From Micromonospora pallida (GTDB lineage Bacteria > Actinomycetota > Actinomycetes > Mycobacteriales > Micromonosporaceae): a stretch of 64,000 nt of DNA. The stretch's first letter is position 1. Each line of letters opens with the position of its first letter. A program made the position numbers and the translations under genes. The stretch covers positions 7,560,578 to 7,624,577 of the forward strand of contig NZ_FMHW01000002.1 in NCBI RefSeq assembly GCF_900090325.1, given 5' to 3'. Of this stretch, positions 62,150-64,000 are shown piece by piece. The notes under the pieces were generated by a model, which searched no databases, was not told the origin of the DNA, and was given only the letters and a program-made list of their open reading frames with translations.

Positions 62150-62904
62150 CAGGCGTACGTGTAGTCGTCGGCGGGCGCGTTCGGGCTGGTGCCGCCGGGG
62201 TCGTCACGGTCACCTGGACGGTGCCGGCAGCACCGGCCGGGGCCGTGGCCACGATGTGGGTGTCGCTGACCAGCGTGTAGTTGGTGGCGTTGTTCGCCCC
62301 GAACTTGACCCGGTCGCACCGGTCACGCCGGTGAACTTCGAGCCGTAGATGTTGACCAGTTGCCGCCGGCCGTGGGTCCGCCGCCGGGTTGAGTCCGGTC
62401 ACGGCCGGCACGGCGCTGGCGGCCGGGTTGGTGATCGGGGTCAGCGGGCCTTGGCCTGGATGACCACGCTGACCGTGTCGAGGGCACCGGTGCCGCGCCG
62501 TCGTGGGCCACGCCTTCACGTACGCCCGGCCCTCGAAGCTGTCGCCGGCCAGTCCGTTGCGGTCGTACCAGCGGACCCCGAACTCCGCCGACGCCACGTT
62601 GCTGGCCTTCGCCGCGTTGAAGCGGTTCCGGAGGAAGGCGTGGACGCTGTCGATGCTGGTGCCGGCCGCGTTCGTCGAGTGCTTGATCTTCGCCTCGATG
62701 CGCCAGTTGTAGCCGGTGACGGCCTCCCGGGCCGCGCCGTCGTCCTCGTAGGTCTCGTCGGACTCGGTGCGTAGCTCCTCGATGAGCTTCAGCTCCTCGA
62801 TCCGATGAGCTGCTGGTACTGGCTGGCCGGGTAGGTGGCGGTGTCGATGTCGACGCGCATCCGCCGGGCGAGGGCGGTCACGCGGGTGGTGGGGTCGTCG
62901 CCAT
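62149..62904 (-). pseudogene. Phage major tail protein with C-terminal IPT/TIG-like domain, frameshifted
   Basis: ATG 62904 behind GGAGAGG. Pieces: MATTPP, RVTALARRMRVDIDTATYPA, EELKLIEELRTESDETYEDD, GYNWRIEAKIKHSTNAAGTS, SAEFGVRWYDRNGLAGDSFE, then AVPAVTGLNPAA, RVKFGANNATNYTLVSDTHI and PAGAAGTVQVTVTTP, an Ig-like IPT/TIG domain common on siphophage tail tubes. Ends at TGA 62149. About 255 residues after repair. Confidence 0.75.
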
Positions 62905-62917
62905 GACGGTCCTCTCC

Positions 62918-63364
62918 TCAGTCGTGCGGTTGCTGGTCGGGCGCATGGCCTCGACGTAGTAGTTTGTGGCTGCTTTCCCACCGGCCGTTCGCGTCGGCGC
63001 CGAGCGCGGTGTACGACTGCCGGTACACCTGCACGATCGGGATTTCGCCCCAGACCAGGCCGTGAGCGCTGTCGAGCGCGTCAAAGACGCTGTCGCCCAG
63101 GTCCTCGGCCACCCTGGGATCCCGGGTGCCGCGCACGCGGATCTGGACGCCCTGGGTGTAGTCGGCCAGCCCCGGCGGGGAGGCGACGACGTACGGGGCG
63201 AGCGTGATGATCCGGTCCGGACTGGTGGGGATACCGCGGATGGTGATGCCGACCTCGTTGGCCTGGTAGATGCCGCTGTCCCGCCAGGTGCCGATACCGG
63301 CGGCCTGGAGGTGCAGGGCGAGGCCGGTGAGGAGTCGTGAGGTCCAGCCGTCACCGGCCGCCAT
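62918..63364 (-). pseudogene. Phage tail terminator / minor capsid-like protein, frameshifted near its end
   Basis: ATG 63364 overlaps the previous stop (TGATG). One long clean stretch: MAAGDGWTSRLLTGLALHLQ, GIYQANEVGITIRGIPTSPD, IITLAPYVVASPPGLADYTQ, GVQIRVRGTRDPRVAEDLGD, SVFDALDSAHGLVWGEIPIV, YRQSYTALGADANGRWE. The last 15-20 residues need a frame change (NYYVEAMRP). The fold pattern fits tail terminators. About 150 residues. Confidence 0.65.
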
Positions 63365-63721
63365 CAGGGGCCGCCCAGGGGCTTGCCGGCGGCCTTCGCG
63401 ATCAGCGCCAGCATTCACGTCGCGCTCGGTGCCCATCGGCTCCTCCAGGTACTTCGCCTGCCGCCCGTCGTCGTGCCGCAGGGTCATGTCCTCGTGCTGA
63501 CGAACGGCGTAGGAACCGGTCAAAGCTGACCGCGACCAGGCCAGACGCCCGGTCGGAGCTGACCTCACCGGACCGCTCCAGGTCGCCCTCCTCGTGCGGG
63601 CGAGGCCACTGGACACCTGGAGCAGATGCTCGGCGGCCAGCTCGGAGCCGTCGAAGGAGGCGTCAGACATCAGCGCGAGCACCTTGTCGCCGTCCCAGTC
63701 GAGGCGGAACTCGTCGGCCAT
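63364..63721 (-). pseudogene. HK97 gp10-like head-tail connector, frameshifted
   Basis: ATG 63721. MADEFRLDWDGDKVLALMSD, ASFDGSELAAEHLLQVSSGL, then in another frame HEEGDLERSGEVSSDRASGL, back to SYAVRQHEDMTLRHDDGRQA and KYLEEPMGTERDVNA, ending at TGA 63364. The QHEDMTLRHDDGRQAKYLE stretch is typical of actinophage connector proteins. About 120 residues after repair. Confidence 0.65.
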
Positions 63722-63724
63722 GGG

Positions 63725-64000
63725 TCACTCCAGGGACAGCTCGACGTGCTCGGGCAGGCCGAGCCCGTGGTCCTCCATCACGCTGACGGCGAGCACCTTG
63801 GCGGTGCGGCCGGTCCACGGCAGGGTGACCAGGCTGGACGGCGGGGCGACCGTGGCCATCGGCGCGAACACCGTGGTGGAGGAGACGCCCTCAGCGCCCT
63901 CGGCGTCCTGGGTCTGCACGACGACCCGGCGGTGGTGTCGTCGACGACGCACGGGCCCACGTCGACGGGGTCGGCGTAACACGTCGCCGTACGCGCCGGA
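63725..64000 (-). pseudogene. Phage head-tail connector/stopper, 3' part (continues beyond window)
   Basis: The upstream frame reads YADPVDVGPCVVDDTTA; after one lost C near 63925 the other frame continues VVVQTQDAEGAEGVSSTTVF, APMATVAPPSSLVTLPWTGR and TAKVLAVSVMEDHGLGLPEH to TGA 63725. Beta-rich and of the size expected for a stopper-like connector. The 5' end is outside the window. Confidence 0.55.

Overview
The window is very GC-rich, with GTG starts, GTGA/TGATG gene overlaps, tRNA genes and a conserved actinobacterial gene order (glyS end, dus, ppdK, dgt, dnaG). Together these point to a Micromonospora-like member of the Micromonosporaceae. That placement is inferred from gene content and protein sequence, not from a 16S gene.

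Region 1 (1-30365) is chromosomal backbone. It holds the 3' end of glycyl-tRNA synthetase, a DUF559/AbiEi-like protein, tRNA-dihydrouridine synthase, a SARP/AfsR-type regulator, a NarL-type response regulator, an intracellular GH20 hexosaminidase with a LacI-type operator candidate, pyruvate phosphate dikinase, a roadblock protein, a VOC protein, dGTPase, and an iron-regulated siderophore-interacting protein. It continues with a Tat-exported M23 peptidase, a secreted glycerophosphodiesterase, a BCCT transporter, a small ABC operon, DNA primase, a DrrA/NodIJ-like ABC exporter and a YihY/BrkB membrane protein with repeat-rich N-terminus.

Region 2 (30366-43962) looks like one sugar-catabolism regulon. 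A ROK repressor is translationally coupled to an RbsA/C/B-type importer and a Gfo/Idh/MocA oxidoreductase. After a long non-coding gap come two large secreted proteins, a PQQ-type sugar dehydrogenase with PKD, CBM6-like and ricin domains, and a ThuA-DUF1080-ricin protein, followed by a TIM-barrel sugar isomerase/epimerase. The promoters of the ROK gene and of the dehydrogenase gene share the same layout base for base. The two ricin modules are almost identical in DNA. A GGGGTCCCC-centred intergenic palindrome family occurs five times across regions 1 and 2.

Region 3 (43963-46567) has a small YtxH-like protein, tRNA-Asn, an FAD oxidoreductase and a CAU tRNA whose 3' end appears to be the insertion site of a mobile element.

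Region 4 (46568-53510) is an actinomycete integrative-element-like module: three GntR regulators with clear operator candidates, many small overlapping genes, a DUF397 protein, a PP2C phosphatase, a DUF2637/SpdB-like membrane protein and other membrane proteins, closed by a strong terminator. A gene-free gap follows (53511-53974) with two DnaA-box-like sites, an AT-rich leader and a two-repeat, one-spacer type I-E CRISPR array, with no cas genes in view.

Region 5 (53975-64000) is a leftward phage head-tail/tail/lysis module: head-tail connector, tail terminator, major tail protein, tail assembly chaperone, tape measure, minor tail proteins, amidase endolysin and small membrane proteins. One lipoprotein gene of opposite strand is inserted in it. 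From about 54.6 kb onward almost every gene carries several one-base losses, mostly at doublets or homopolymers, while the preceding 54 kb is clean. This looks like locally poor sequence or, less likely, a decaying prophage. Gene calls there are reconstructions across frames.
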